The notes under the pieces: model-generated
The model's input: the letters and a program-made list of their open reading frames with translations, nothing else
Told to the model about the DNA's origin: nothing
Databases searched by the model: none
Shown: positions 9,401 to 19,251 of the stretch, piece by piece
Layout: each line of letters starts with the position of its first letter
Numbering within the stretch: the stretch's first letter is position 1
DNA from: Nigrospora sphaerica
Lineage: Eukaryota; Ascomycota; Sordariomycetes; Amphisphaeriales; Apiosporaceae
Direction of reading: 5' to 3'
DNA: 64,000 nucleotides
Assembly (NCBI GenBank): GCA_018287875.1
Contig: JAGVVL010000001.1
Span: 4,030,001 to 4,094,000 of the forward strand
Program-made: the position numbers and the translations under genes

Positions 9401-10333
9401 ACATGCGATTTCGTGAGTTTCGCTGGCGCTGTAGCAATTCAGCAGCCGAGTGTTGGGAAGCGCATTGATGGTCCGCCGTGCCAGGTCCGCCATAACAACC
9501 TCACCATTGAGCCAGAGGGTGCGCAAGTCGGGAAGGCGGTCGCCAAGCTTTGAATGGCGGGAAAGGACCGTCGCCAGCAGAGTCGGCGTCATCAGCGTCT
9601 CGGTGATTTTCCGGGCCGCCAACAGATCGACCAGAGCGACTGGGTCGTAGCTCACGTCGTCGGGCACGGCCACAACAGTGGCTCCTCGCAGAAGGGGGCG
9701 CAGGATCTCCCAGATGAAAAAGACGTTACATGCCACGCGGTCGCCCGGGTGAAGATTGCTCAGCTCGAATCTCAGGCTGTATGAGCGCACCGGAGCTCTG
9801 TGCGGGTTGGCGATGCCCTTGGGACGGCCCGTTGTGCCCGACGTGTAGCACACGAATGCGAGCCTATCAAGGTCATCGTCGGCGGGTAGTGGTTCCTTGG
9901 CCTCGCCGTCGGGCTGGGCAGAAGCATCGGGGGCAGCGTGGGTTTCGTCAAGAAGCAGAAGGGGAATTTCACGCTTGATCAAGCCAGCGTGGGCCCGGTG
10001 AGTTATCACGACGGTGGGGTTGGCGTCTTCGATAACGTCCGAGAGCAGGCCGGGTGGGTAGGCGAGCTCGAGGACCAGAAAGGCGCCGCCGGCGCGGAGG
10101 GTGGCGAGGCAGGCGATCACGTAGTCAGCGCTGCGCCCGAGCAGCACGCCGACGAGACTGTCGCGGCGGACGCCCTGCTGCCGCAGACGGCCAGCGAGAA
10201 GAGCCGTCTGGCGTTCCAGCTCCGCGTACGTCAAGGTCGTGGTTTCATCTTCCAGAGCTACAGCGTCGGGGGTGGCGGCTGCCTGCTGGCAAAACAGCGC
10301 CGCCAGGTCCTGGTTGACGTCGAGGACCGTCAT
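6491..10333 (-). CDS. ATRR: NRPS-like reductase with A-T-R1-R2 architecture, probable glycine betaine reductase (ATRR type)
   Basis: Single intronless frame of 1280 aa. Adenylation domain ~10-520: A3 YTSGTTGRPKG (163-173), A7 YRTGD (390-394), A8 region ~408-420, and A10 with Lys511 (SGKVDL). Carrier domain ~540-605 with phosphopantetheine Ser571 (DLGGHS). First reductase ~648-1000: TGVTGYLG (655-662), Tyr818/Lys822. Second reductase, a short-chain dehydrogenase, ~1038-1280: TGASSGIG (1045-1052), Ser1174-Ser1175, Tyr1188, Lys1192. This order and length match the Aspergillus nidulans ATRR enzyme, which activates glycine betaine and reduces it in two NADPH steps via betaine aldehyde to choline. 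At the GrsA Asp235 position (FDASVWE region) there is Val204, next to Phe205-Phe206 and Trp208. This fits a substrate without a primary amine and an aromatic cage for trimethylammonium. Substrate is inferred, not shown. Confidence 0.88.
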   Translation of the reverse strand: MTVLDVNQDLAALFCQQAAATPDAVALEDETTTLTYAELERQTALLAGRLRQQGVRRDSLVGVLLGRSADYVIACLATLRAGGAFLVLELAYPPGLLSDVIEDANPTVVITHRAHAGLIKREIPLLLLDETHAAPDASAQPDGEAKEPLPADDDLDRLAFVCYTSGTTGRPKGIANPHRAPVRSYSLRFELSNLHPGDRVACNVFFIWEILRPLLRGATVVAVPDDVSYDPVALVDLLAARKITETLMTPTLLATVLSRHSKLGDRLPDLRTLWLNGEVVMADLARRTINALPNTRLLNCYSASETHEIACGDIREMLTEDASVCPVGPPLDPKHTYILDEKFQKVEPGASGELFLGGDLLARGYLNLPETTAKSFLPDAFDLAPGARMYRTGDLARILPSGLMEITGRVGGMIKVRGYSVQPGAVESVVMKHLAVRHCAVVSHGDGLKRQLVSYFVRDKEEPGDRVDFVVQESGYSPMARKALSAHLAHYMIPALWIELTELPTHEVSGKVDLKKLPGPTGTRTNGNGRQQERDMEVKVETIIQNWAASLGLPSNVITPEHDFFDLGGHSLALADLARRLSDTFGFPVPLSRLAGRPTLEGHVEVVRAARDGHTAAVQADLPAVLKADSVLPDDIKPTNTAMRPLNEAKTILLTGVTGYLGAFLLKSLIENTSARILCLVRFARPSHGTGSRGMARIRQNLLDLGIWEPSIMDRVEVVPGNLGRQHLGLSEEDFDKLASDVDVIFHAGATVNLVYPYAAMRTANVGGTKEILRLASRSGATVHYISTNGVLPPSSEGWTEDTILDVDSVAEKLMDGYGHTKWVAEQLVLEAGRRGLPVKIYRPGTISGHSVLGSTNTYDLLTALFVESIHLGHAPDIPNWLAEMTPVDFVTQAIITLSNHVDIDQRIYHIGDPKPVTAMELLGDLAGLGYPTDLMGWDEWVATWTEKRGEPGTSGDDSFTAGILRRGMPEVEFLRAVTVLNDAKTQSVLDLYGVKRPKIDSKLFETYTRDWYARGWLSHPPCRDGTAIVARPRGPLSGLVAVVTGASSGIGAAVAAALTKEGAHVALAARRTEALDALKEKIAVKGSKVIVHKTDVTDKAQVESLIKTTNEKLGPVDILVSCAGVMYFTMMANVQTDEWERTVDVNCKGLLNCLSSTVPSMLSRGKGHIVAISSDAGRKVFPGLGVYSASKFFVEATLQSLRLETAGTGLRVTSVQPGNTATELLGMSTDAEAIKKYGEPTGAKVLDPEDVAGSIVYALRQPEHVAVNEVLIEPREEPI

Positions 10334-13196
10334 CTCGCAGACTGCCAGGCGTATACCGACTTGGGTACCTACGCCACCGTGGTTTCAGGAGAGCGGCGGC
10401 GGCTCAGCAGGCGTGAGAGGTAGAAGAATCGGCCCACTGGGCGTTTGTTGCCCGTGTGTTGGCGGAGGGGATCGGGCAGGAGGCAGATACTGCCAACAAT
10501 GACCAATGTGTAGGGTCTTGAGACACGGGCACAAGGACTTGAGGCGGACGCAAACCTCTTTGTGCTCGACAAGCGGGTGCAAGGGAGGAGGGGAAGAAAT
10601 ACCTGTCCTCCGGGGCGGTCGATGGCAAAGTACCCCTGGCCCGAGATAGTTTGAGGTTGTGGGTAGTCACAAACGCGTCCCGACGGTTGCCGCGGTGCCC
10701 AAGAGGCCAGAGGGGTCGTCTAAACTCGGGGGTGGATAAGAAACACGCAGTTTCCGCGGCTGCTAGGTTGTGCGAAAACCGGCCGGCCAGATGCCAATCA
10801 GCGTGCCGACAGACAGGATACGGTTACAGCAAATAAATTTGTCGATATCCAAGTGACGTCACGTCTTGGGAGGCCACAGTTTCGCCCCTACTCGTGGTAT
10901 CCTTGTGGCCTCCTGGGCAGCAGCACCACAACGCCGAGGCAAGCTATTGTGAACCCAGCTTGGGGCCAATACACCTTATCTCTGCATAGCGGTTGAGGGC
11001 CAGGGCGGCCTGGAGGAGCTCGGATGGCAATGTTCGAGGCAATTCCATTGACTTCCCCCTACTCCGTATACACTGTCACATGGGAGGCTTGCCCGGCAGC
11101 CCTAGCAGGGAGTTACTAGGTACGTTCTTTTAGGGCAGCACGGATGGGGGGCGCGACTGGCGGGGCGCTGGGGTATCTCTCGTTCGCTATCTTTGTCGCG
11201 TGAATCCCATGGACCTATCCAGGCCACACGCACACACAACGAACCTAGCGGGGAGGCCCGCCGAGAACCGGAAGTTGGCGGGCGGAGAGGGCTGAGAGGG
11301 GCAGAGGGGTACGCACTGGGTGGGGGGGGCCTCTCCAGCAGATGGATACGCCGCGAATGGCGGGGCACCAGAACAGGGCAACATGGGACGGCACGCCAAC
11401 GGCGATAGACTGCCAGCGGAGGGCCAGCGGCAGAGGCCGGCGGAGGAAGACAATATCTGGCCATTGTATTCGGGGACTAGAAGTCTCGACATTCATGTTC
11501 GATGTGTGACCATCACGGCGCAAACGTCCCATCCGATTGGATGTCGGCGGAGCCGTAACGCTGATTGGAAGCCAGCAGAGCGGACGGCCTTACGTAACTT
11601 CAGTGGGATGCACTTTATGTAGCCCTATCTGGGCGTTGGGCAATCGCAGCAGCCCGAATATGCACAGATGAAGAGAGTGGGATGGCACGGCATCTCGAGT
11701 CATGTGCGAGCCGCACAGACGGAGAAGGTCCCCGGCGCTGGCATGGGAGGTTTGCTGTGTGGGAAAGCCAATGGATCCCGAGCTCTTTAAGCATCGTACG
11801 GGCCTAATTGACTCTTGCTACGCTCGCGACACCCAAGTTCTCCAGGTCCATGGCAACGCAACACACTGGAAGGTACCTGGCAATAACGTCTGTCCAGTCA
11901 TGCACTCGCGGACTTGCGCCGAGGCGGAGTAAATGCAGGTACACTGTTTAATTCATAGAATTGGTCACACAGGCCCTGTAGGACTCGGAATCTGCCTTCG
12001 CGCTACCACTGCCACCAATCCCCGCCAAATCCCCATATCCAGTCGCGTATATCAAGTACGACTAGGTACCTACCTACATTCGGTACCACGCGTTCGTGCC
12101 TGAGCAAGCTGATCGTTTCTCAGCCAAGTATTTATATATTTGAATCGTCCTGCTCGAGGAACCGCCTCCACAGGGCAACGTACATTCTAGCCCGCAGCGG
12201 ACATCAAATTATTATTGGCTTTTTGCCCGGGCAGGTTGACTCAATGCCGTAACACTCCCCTCATCGGCGGTACGCGCAACGAACATGCCCGCCTTCACGG
12301 ATCATCCCGTTTCAAGCCGCCAATCCGTGGCCGGACAACTAGGGTCGGAGAAAACGCCCAGCTCGGTCTGGAAGACGGCAATACGCGGCGATAGGGACCG
12401 ATGTCTTGTTCATCTAGAGCCAATCAGCTTACGCTTTGTTTCTATTTTCCACAGTGCAGCTCAAGCGAACGGCATTTATGGTATTGGCAACCCAGAGGCT
12501 CACACGTATCGCCCTCTATAGAGCCTCGTTACCCTCATTGCAATGAACAATTCAGCTTTGATTTAATCATGTGATACATGGATAGTATTTGAGTATCATT
12601 TAGCCATTTACAGGTAGCACCCACTAAACACATTGCATCCTTCGCAAGAAGGCATTGATCACCTACCGAGTCAGTGTTCTTGATGGGGGGTGACAGAGCA
12701 TGGGCTTGCACCGCCATTCACCCGTTGGAACGGACGCACATTATGAGTCCAGCCAAGTTACACGTCTTTTCCAGGGTTACTGAGCACCCAGGTTTGCAGC
12801 AACATCGAGAACTGCTGGGTGTGTCTAGTTTAGATGTGATATTAAACAGGTCGGATGCCAGGTTCATGCAATGGCCCCACAGCGGAGTTAGTCGATCAGC
12901 GATAGGGTCGGTCCCTGACAGGCAGTGGTTGGCGGCACCCCGATAACGCGGCCCGAACCTATTGCTCCTCATCCCCTCCTGTCCGAACCTCGGCCTATGC
13001 GACCTCATGGTCTTTGGGGGCAACGCGGAGACTGCGAAGCCGGACCTGTGGCGATGGGGTCGGCCTTTACTGCCGAAGTGGCGGTATAAGCTGATACCCC
13101 CGCCTCGGGAGGATCCAGCTTCGCGGCTCTCTCCTGTCTGCATCCGCCACCGTCAACCACCGTCGCCGGTACGCTTCAGTCTGCAGTCAACACGCA
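10334..13196. other. Long divergent intergenic region between ATRR and the class III aminotransferase
   Basis: 2.9 kb holding the two divergent promoters. There are AT-rich segments around 12100-12280 and 12530-12680. An exact TAGGTACCTA palindrome lies at 12063-12072. No frame has a recognisable domain or start-intron structure, and no RNA gene was seen. Confidence 0.45.
12063..12072. repeat. TAGGTACCTA palindrome
   Basis: Exact 10-base palindrome followed by CCTACA; also present at 43224 and 52699. Confidence 0.6.
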
Positions 13197-14709
13197 ATGG
13201 GGTCACTGAAGATGGCACCTGAACCCACGCGGGCGGTACAAGCCGCGTACGAAACCGCCGCCCGGCAGTTTGCCGTCTGCAACCCCAATAGCCATGTGCT
13301 GTACCAGGCTGCTACGCGTTCATTACCTGGAGGCAATACTCGGTCCGTCCTGTACTACGACCCGTTTCCTTTGTACACGGACAAGGCACAGGGTTGTCGA
13401 CTCTGGGACGCCGACGGCCACGAGTACGTCGACCTCTTGGGGGAATACACTGCGGGGCTATATGGGCACTCTCAGCCTGTCATCATGCAGGCCATTCAGA
13501 AGGCACTGGCCCGAGGACTCAGTTTCGGGAGCCACCATTCCGACGAAGCACGGCTCGCCGCTTTGATTCGGGAGCGTTTCGCCAGTATCGACCTCGTTCG
13601 CTTCACCAACTCCGGCACCGAGGCCACATTAATGGCCCTGGCTGCTGCCAAGATTTACACCCACAGGTCCAAGATACTGGTCTTTGATGGCGGTTATCAC
13701 GGTGGAGGCTTCATGTTCAAGAACGGCAGCCACCCCGTCAATGTACCACATGATTACTTGGTAAGGAACTCTCAGCCCTTGTCTCCATCTCCATCTGCAC
13801 CTATTTCTTTTCCGCCTACCTACCTTGCTGCCTCTTGTGGTCGAGGTTAGAGCTTCCAGAGAGCCGAGAAACAAGGATTCCGGAAAGACCACTTGACCTC
13901 AGTGCTGACCTCATCATGCGTAGATGGCCCAATACAACGACATAACTTCGGTGAACAGAGTAATCAAGGGGAACGAAAACGACATAGCCGCCATTATTGT
14001 GGAGCCGATGATCGGGTCCGGGGGCTGTATCCCGGGGAAGCCTGAGTTCCTGCTTCACCTGCGTCGGCGAGCCAGTGAGATCGGTGCCGTTCTCGTCTTC
14101 GACGAGGTCATGACTTCCAGGCTCTTCTCAGGCGGCGGTGTCCAGACCGAGCTGGGCATCACGCCTGATCTGACGACACTCGGGAAATACATCGGGGGTG
14201 GCATGTCTTTCGGTGCCTTCGGGGGCAGGAAAGACATAATGTCGATATATGACCCTAGGACGACCAGTCATGCCAAGGGGGGCGCGCCAGTTCCCCACGC
14301 TGGAACCTTCAACAACAACGTCATCACCATGGCGGCCGGTTCAGCGGGCCTGGAGAGTGTCTTCACTCCCGCCGAGGCGACATCCTTGCACGCTCGAGGC
14401 GATGCGCTGCGGGAGAAGATCAGTGAAATATCACAAGGGACTCTGCTGAAAGTCACTGGATGCGGCTCGATTATGGCTCTGCATTTCACCAGAAAACGCC
14501 CGGACGAAATTACCAATATTCAGGACCTGGAGGGAAGTAATTACTCCCTCCTTGATTTGTTGCATCTTGACCTGCTCAGCCGGGGATTTTACATAGCTCG
14601 TCGCGGCTTCATTGCCCTGTCCTTGGCCTTGACGTCTACTGAGCTTGATGCCTTCGCAGCAGCACTTCAGGCTTTCCTGGCAAAGTACGCCCAACTGGTG
14701 GCGGAATGA
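13197..14709 (+). CDS. Class III PLP-dependent aminotransferase (glutamate-1-semialdehyde aminomutase-like)
   Basis: Two exons, 13197-13760 and 13924-14709, joined across a 163-nt GTAAGG...TAG intron in phase 0; 449 aa. Fold-type I features in order: SLPGGNTRSV near the N-terminus, GLYGHSQPV, FTNSGTEATLMALAAAK (cofactor phosphate region), GGYHGG, the FDEVMTSR stretch with Asp248, and the PLP lysine in TTLGKYIGGG (Lys276), then FGGRKDIM and HAGTFNNN. The closest general type is the GSA-aminomutase/acetylornithine group. Fungi make 5-aminolaevulinate by the glycine route, so this is not a heme enzyme; the true amino donor and acceptor are unknown. It is transcribed divergently from the ATRR gene, but the 2.9-kb spacing gives only weak grounds for a shared role. 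The start ATG is followed by a second in-frame ATG five codons later. Confidence 0.88.
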
Positions 14710-15192
14710 AATTTTGGATCCGTGTATACGTGGATACCGGTTAACTGAGGGCATGGTTCGGGCTTTTGATACAGCCCCCGTGCAGGGAACCCCTAATATA
14801 GTTGACTTTATGTTGCACCTTACATTCACCGCCGGCTGCACACACAGCGCTATTATGAACCACCACATGACAAGTTCATAAAGGTGCTTCGTAGCCATTC
14901 ATCAAATAATCGTTCAATTCAGTTTTTGGCTGGGGTATCTCATTTGTCTGGCTTGGATATATGTATCAGAAAATCGCCTCCGGTTTCCGGCTACCGTATC
15001 GCTCAAGTGCCACATGCAAAGCAGAAGAATGTACAAGCCGAGCATGCCACACCCCTCCCCTCACAGGAAAAAGCCCTTTTCCGTCTCCCAGCAAGCTCTT
15101 TCCACATATGGGAGAGTAAGACGGGTGCGAAGAACGTCTAAGGTGGGGAAGTATGATGCGGATGAATGCAGGCTCGGAAGGCCTAGGTCGCC
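14710..15192. other. Convergent intergenic gap
   Basis: AT-richer 480 bases between the aminotransferase 3' end and the minus-strand secreted-protein gene; nothing recognised. Confidence 0.5.
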
Positions 15193-15624
15193 CTACAACA
15201 CAATGTAGGCGGCCAACAGCATCAATCCTGTAATTTGATGGCGCACTCGCCACGAGGGCCGGGGCCTCGCGTCGTTGGTACTCGCCGTCGCCGTGGGCCC
15301 TGGGGCATTCAGCCAGGTCGGGCACGCGAATTGCACGCTGCCAATGTTGTTGCCGAGCGCCAAGTGCGTGCAGTCGCCGGCGGTGTTAACGACGAGGAAG
15401 GTGGAATTGGCGGGCTCGGTGGCCCCGGACTCGGTGACGGGGCAGCCGTTTTCTTTGGAGACGAGCAGGATGGGCGAGCCGCTGTTGGGGCAGCCGGCAA
15501 AGTAGTTGACCGTGATGGAGCCGACGCCGACGGGGACGTCGAGACAGGTCCCGAGGGCGAGGTAGTTGTGAAGCGTGGGCTCGGGTCGGCCGCACTTGAA
15601 GTCGCGGAAGAAGAGGAAGGACAT
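15193..15624 (-). CDS. Small Cys-containing, probably surface-anchored protein (5' exon uncertain)
   Basis: 143 aa from ATG 15624-15622. The body has spaced cysteines and Gly/Asn/Ser-rich segments (FFRDFKCG, GTCLDVPVGVGSI, FAGCPNSGSP, KENGCPVT, NTAGDCTHL, VQFACPTW), as in small fungal secreted proteins. The C-terminus has a Ser/Thr/Pro stretch, a basic patch and a short hydrophobic end (ITGLMLLAAYIVL), the layout of a GPI-attachment signal. No clear signal peptide starts this frame, so a short upstream exon carrying it is likely; I could not place one with confidence. The frame stays open upstream of this ATG to a GTG at 15654. Function unknown; the family was not recognised. Confidence 0.5.
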   Translation of the reverse strand: MSFLFFRDFKCGRPEPTLHNYLALGTCLDVPVGVGSITVNYFAGCPNSGSPILLVSKENGCPVTESGATEPANSTFLVVNTAGDCTHLALGNNIGSVQFACPTWLNAPGPTATASTNDARPRPSWRVRHQITGLMLLAAYIVL

Positions 15625-16028
15625 CGTGTGGCTTCGCGGGAAATCAACGGGCACGCAGTCATGGATGGAGACGATCGAACAAGTCTGAAGCAGACTGTAT
15701 GGCCATCACAGCATGTTAATCTTCCCATTCCCGTGGGCTATGGCCCTCTTTTACACGGCCGTCTCTTACCTGCCCCCCGAAATGCCATCCCAAATTGAGT
15801 TTGGGGATGGATCGTGCAATGACAACGCACCCAAGTGAGGTTGAATGTCTAAGACAGCACCTCCCGCTCCAAAACCAGCCACCGAACGTGGCCACGAGCC
15901 TCACCATCAAAGACGCGAAGTTCCGTTACAGCCGGTTTGTCCAAGCATTTGTTCTGGCCCCGTTGCTCGGTCATTTTTGCAGTAAAGAGCCGGCCAACGG
16001 TTATTTTATGGGGAGCTTTTCGTGCAGT

Positions 16029-16107
16029 GGCGCAGAGTTGAGGAGATGCGTGGTTTTCTTAGCTCTGCGCCAAGTAATCGGGGCTCCCGCGTTGGTATTG
16101 GAGCCCC
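16029..16107. repeat. Two consecutive inverted repeats (hairpins)
   Basis: GGCGCAGAG at 16029-16037 pairs perfectly with CTCTGCGCC at 16063-16071. Eight bases later GGGGCTCC at 16080-16087 pairs perfectly with GGAGCCCC at 16100-16107. The two stem-loops are adjacent, in non-coding DNA. This could be a structured RNA or chance; no known RNA family was recognised. Confidence 0.6.
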
Positions 16108-16975
16108 TCTTAGGCCTGTTAGACTGCAATGTAACGAATTTTCAACATTTCCGAATGCGTAAAACATACAACTGGTGATGCCCGGCGACCTCTTCAGCAA
16201 TACAAGAAACACCAATGGGTCAGGGTGGTGTTATCATTCTGCAGTGAGCTCAAATGCCTAGATAAACTTCTAGAAGTTCATTCCAACCCAGAAATGCCAC
16301 ACATGTCAAGGTATTAATGTTGTTTCCCAATTCTCCAGTGATATCCGTCTTGCCATTAAATCGACAGTGGATAAAAACCAAAGACAGAGCACAAGGTTAC
16401 TTGAACTTCGAGCCAGATCTAATAAACCATTGACAGGACAGCACGAGGAGGGTTTCAATGAATCTCGGTATTGAGTCGGTCTCAAGGAATAGCATGCCTA
16501 AAAAGCCTCAGCCTTTCCCTGAGTGTGATACCGTGACGTCTTCTGGCTTTGAAAGATGGGACGTTTGCCACTCATTGAAAATGATCAAGTGAAGCTGGTT
16601 CCGAGCGATCATATAGCCTAGAGCATGGGGGAAACCGCACGCGGGTTTCCATTTAGAGATTTCCTTAAAGAACAAGTGCCTTGCCCACCTAAGATCTTCT
16701 TAAAAGGGTGAATAAGAAGTGCTGCTGCTAAGGGTAACGGGTTAAAGACGCACTCCTTGCTGCGTAACTGATTCACTCCGATCCCATACAAGACTGTTGG
16801 TATGTGTATTGTCTATTCACTTGCAAGCAGAGAGCTTGCTAACCATAGGTAAAAATATCCTCAGTGTTCCAGTAGGCAACAGTTGAGGGGGGAAAGAAAT
16901 AATTCATCTTGGTTGCCCCGTGTGGTGGCTACAAACAGACAGCTAGGCAGACGCGCCTGGCACGCCGGCCTTCAA

Positions 16976-16985
16976 TCTATATAAC
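16976..16985 (+). promoter_or_regulatory. TATA-like box upstream of the secreted-protein gene at 17210
   Basis: TCTATATAAC lies about 225 bases before the ATG, followed by a C/T-rich leader (17020-17110), which is common in strongly expressed fungal genes. Assigned from position and sequence only. Confidence 0.4.
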
Positions 16986-17209
16986 GGCAGCGTTTATTTC
17001 TATCGCTACCTACAAGGGCTCTTCCTCCCAACCCGCCATCTGCAGTCAGGAAACCATCCTTCCTTGAGGACTCCCAAACTCTCATCCCTCCCTCAGCATC
17101 CCGTTCCTCGCCAAAGACGCTCGTGCTGGCATCTAATCTTCCGCTTCATTTCCGCACTCACGCTACAAACCCGGTTCTTCTGCGGCCTTCCCGCGTTCGA
17201 TACGTCAAG

Positions 17210-17988
17210 ATGAAGTCCATCAAGTTCATCATGGCGCTGGCTGTCGCCGCTCTGGGCTCGGCCGCCCCGGCTGCCAACCAAGCTGCCATTGTCATCACCA
17301 ACCCCGCTGTCACCAACGCCACCGACTACGATGCCACCAACATTACCAGTCACACTACCACCAACATGACCAAGGCTGCCCTTTCTTCTCTTCCTTCGTG
17401 CACCCTGTACGAGACGTGGGTTCACTGGTTCGTGATTCTCCTCTCTATCCCCCCACCCTCGGTGGCATTGCCCTGTGCAGCTTGATGCTGCCTGATACGC
17501 ATTTGTCCGTGCCCGTATGTACGGTCACTGTGAGGCTAACTTTATGCGATGTTTTAGGGAGTACGATATTTGGATTGGAGGTGTTGAGGACATTGCGGGC
17601 AAGGTAAGCAATAGACCCCCCCTTTTCCTTTCCTTTTCCCCACTGTCTATGAACTCCTGCCTCGGGGTCAAAGTGGACTCCTCGGGTGGCCAATTCACAA
17701 CAGCTCAGAACCATCGCCACGGCTGCATAAATACCCGTCGCCTCGTCAGACTTGTCAGAGCCAAGGGCTAACTTTCTTGGCTTTAATCAGTGCAGAGGTC
17801 TCTGGGACAATTTGCCCCATGTCGAATGCGCTACGCACTACCACTCTTACTGCGGTGGCATCCAGTCAACTGGTCTGCTCCAGTGGCACTTCTGGACCAC
17901 CGACCTTTGCGAAGTCCGGGCTGTTAAGGGCGCCTACTATGCGGCTACGGGCACCGCGTACGGCGATATTGAGTGCGTGCGTGGCTGA
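17210..17988 (+). CDS. Small secreted six-cysteine protein
   Basis: Three exons: 17210-17415 (or ending at 17406; both donors keep frame), 17558-17603 and 17791-17988; about 149 aa. The last intron ends with a CTAAC branch site and TTTAATCAG. The N-terminus is a signal peptide (MKSIKFIMALAVAALGSAAP). Next is an Asn/Thr-rich segment with several N-glycosylation sites, then a compact domain with EYDIWIGGVEDIAGKC, the stretch around NLPHVEC and HYHSYCGG, LLQWHFWTTDLCEV, and a C-terminal DIECVRG. There are six Cys after signal cleavage. No catalytic motif is seen. Size, secretion and Cys content fit an effector-like or cell-wall-associated protein; function is unknown. It lies between an AT-rich gap and a converging methyltransferase gene. 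Confidence 0.7.
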
Positions 17989-18435
17989 TAAAGCCCGGCA
18001 GTGTGTTCCCGGAACACTGTTTCTTGGAGCGTTATTCTCGTCGTAATCTTGCCTGTGGCTTTGATCACCTGTGAGCCGGCAGGAGAGCAGATGGCTGGGA
18101 CATGAAGAATCGACCGAGCATGTCAAGCACGCAGCATACGGGTTCCACGGCGATGAGGACTGTGGCAGCATTTCAGACCCCCTTTGGGCAACTCGGCGCG
18201 CCTGTGCTTTTGGTCTTTTTCTGAGATTAATACAACCCATCCTGACCCCAAAATTGGTGTTAGAGCAGTGTACAAACGTGGCTGCTGGTTTATAGCATGG
18301 AAAATGGAAACCCCATTCTCTAGCTCAAGCGTCTTGGAACAGTAGGCACTCCGGGCATAGCAGGTAAGTAACATGCTCCGCGGTATGCTAGCCAATACGC
18401 AACGTGTTGGACGTGAACGAAAAGTGGTTGGCAAA
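17989..18435. other. Convergent intergenic gap
   Basis: About 450 bases between two converging 3' ends; nothing recognised. Confidence 0.5.
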
Positions 18436-19251
18436 TCAAGGGACCCGGTACAAGACCTCGCCGTTTGGTACGTGGAAAAAGATATCTTCCTTGGTTGCCC
18501 AGTCCTTCCAGGCCGCCGAAACGGCTTCAAGGTCATCGGCGGTCCCGAGTTTCTGCTCCTTCACTGCCTTGGCGAAGCCCGAGTGCAGCGCCCTCTCTGC
18601 CCACATATTTGCCCATTCCACCGCCTTGGTCCCCGTGTAGCACCACGAAGTGACCGAAGTCTCCATCCTGTCGGGCCTGAAGCCAGCCTTCCTTGCCCAT
18701 GCATGCAGCATACGGCCCGCATCGGGCTCGCCCCCGTTGGCCCTCGCCTGCTGGAGGTACAAGGCGCTCCAGCGATCCAGCCCCGGGTGGTCGGGGAACC
18801 AGGAAAAGGCGCTGTAGTCGGCCTCGCGGAAGGCCACGATGCCGCCGGGCTTGGTGACGCGCAGCATTTCCCGCAGGATGGCCACAGGGTCCTTGACGTG
18901 CTGCAGCAGCTGATGGCAGAAGACCACGTCGAACTCTCCGTCCCGGCAGTCCAGGGCATTGCCATCGGCGGCCTCGAAGACGACGTTTTCGAGACCCTGG
19001 GCCGTGGCAAGCCCTCGTGCCTGGTCGAGGACCGAGGCGACGGCATCCAGGCCCAAGACCCTGCCCTGGGGCACCAGGGCGGCGAGGTCGACCGTGATGC
19101 TGCCCGGGCCGCAGCCGAGGTCCAGGATACTGTCGGTCGGGCGGATATGGGGCAACAAGAAAGCAGCCGAGTCCTGGGCAGTCCGACGGGCATGGCTCGT
19201 CACCACCGAAGGATGGTGGCCGTGGGAATAGGTTGCTTGTTCCTTGGCCAT
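18436..19251 (-). CDS. SAM-dependent methyltransferase (class I, UbiE/COQ5-like)
   Basis: Intronless, 271 aa from the ATG at 19251 (MAKEQATYSHGHHPSVV). The frame stays open a further 22 codons upstream to another ATG, but the chosen start matches the usual N-terminus of this fungal family. Motif I is ILDLGCGPG (~42-50). An acidic LGLDAVASVLDQAR follows, then FEAADGNALDCRDGEFDVVF and a VTKPGGIVAFRE motif. The C-terminal half has a Trp-rich region (TSWCYTGTKAVEWANMWAER). Members methylate small molecules or quinone-like compounds; the substrate cannot be read from the sequence. No biosynthetic partners lie next to it. Confidence 0.85.
   Translation of the reverse strand: MAKEQATYSHGHHPSVVTSHARRTAQDSAAFLLPHIRPTDSILDLGCGPGSITVDLAALVPQGRVLGLDAVASVLDQARGLATAQGLENVVFEAADGNALDCRDGEFDVVFCHQLLQHVKDPVAILREMLRVTKPGGIVAFREADYSAFSWFPDHPGLDRWSALYLQQARANGGEPDAGRMLHAWARKAGFRPDRMETSVTSWCYTGTKAVEWANMWAERALHSGFAKAVKEQKLGTADDLEAVSAAWKDWATKEDIFFHVPNGEVLYRVP

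Larger units (their letters stand above)
15625..17209. other. Intergenic, AT-richer region with two hairpins
   Basis: No coding gene recognised. Two perfect inverted repeats lie at 16029-16107. The part 16200-16900 is lower in GC than the neighbouring genes, with no transposase or reverse-transcriptase frame. A TATA-like box for the next gene is near its end. Confidence 0.45.

Noticed and set aside
16200..16900. AT-rich stretch considered as a RIP-mutated transposon relic
   Set aside because: Not AT-rich enough, no terminal repeats, and no degraded transposase or reverse-transcriptase frame seen.
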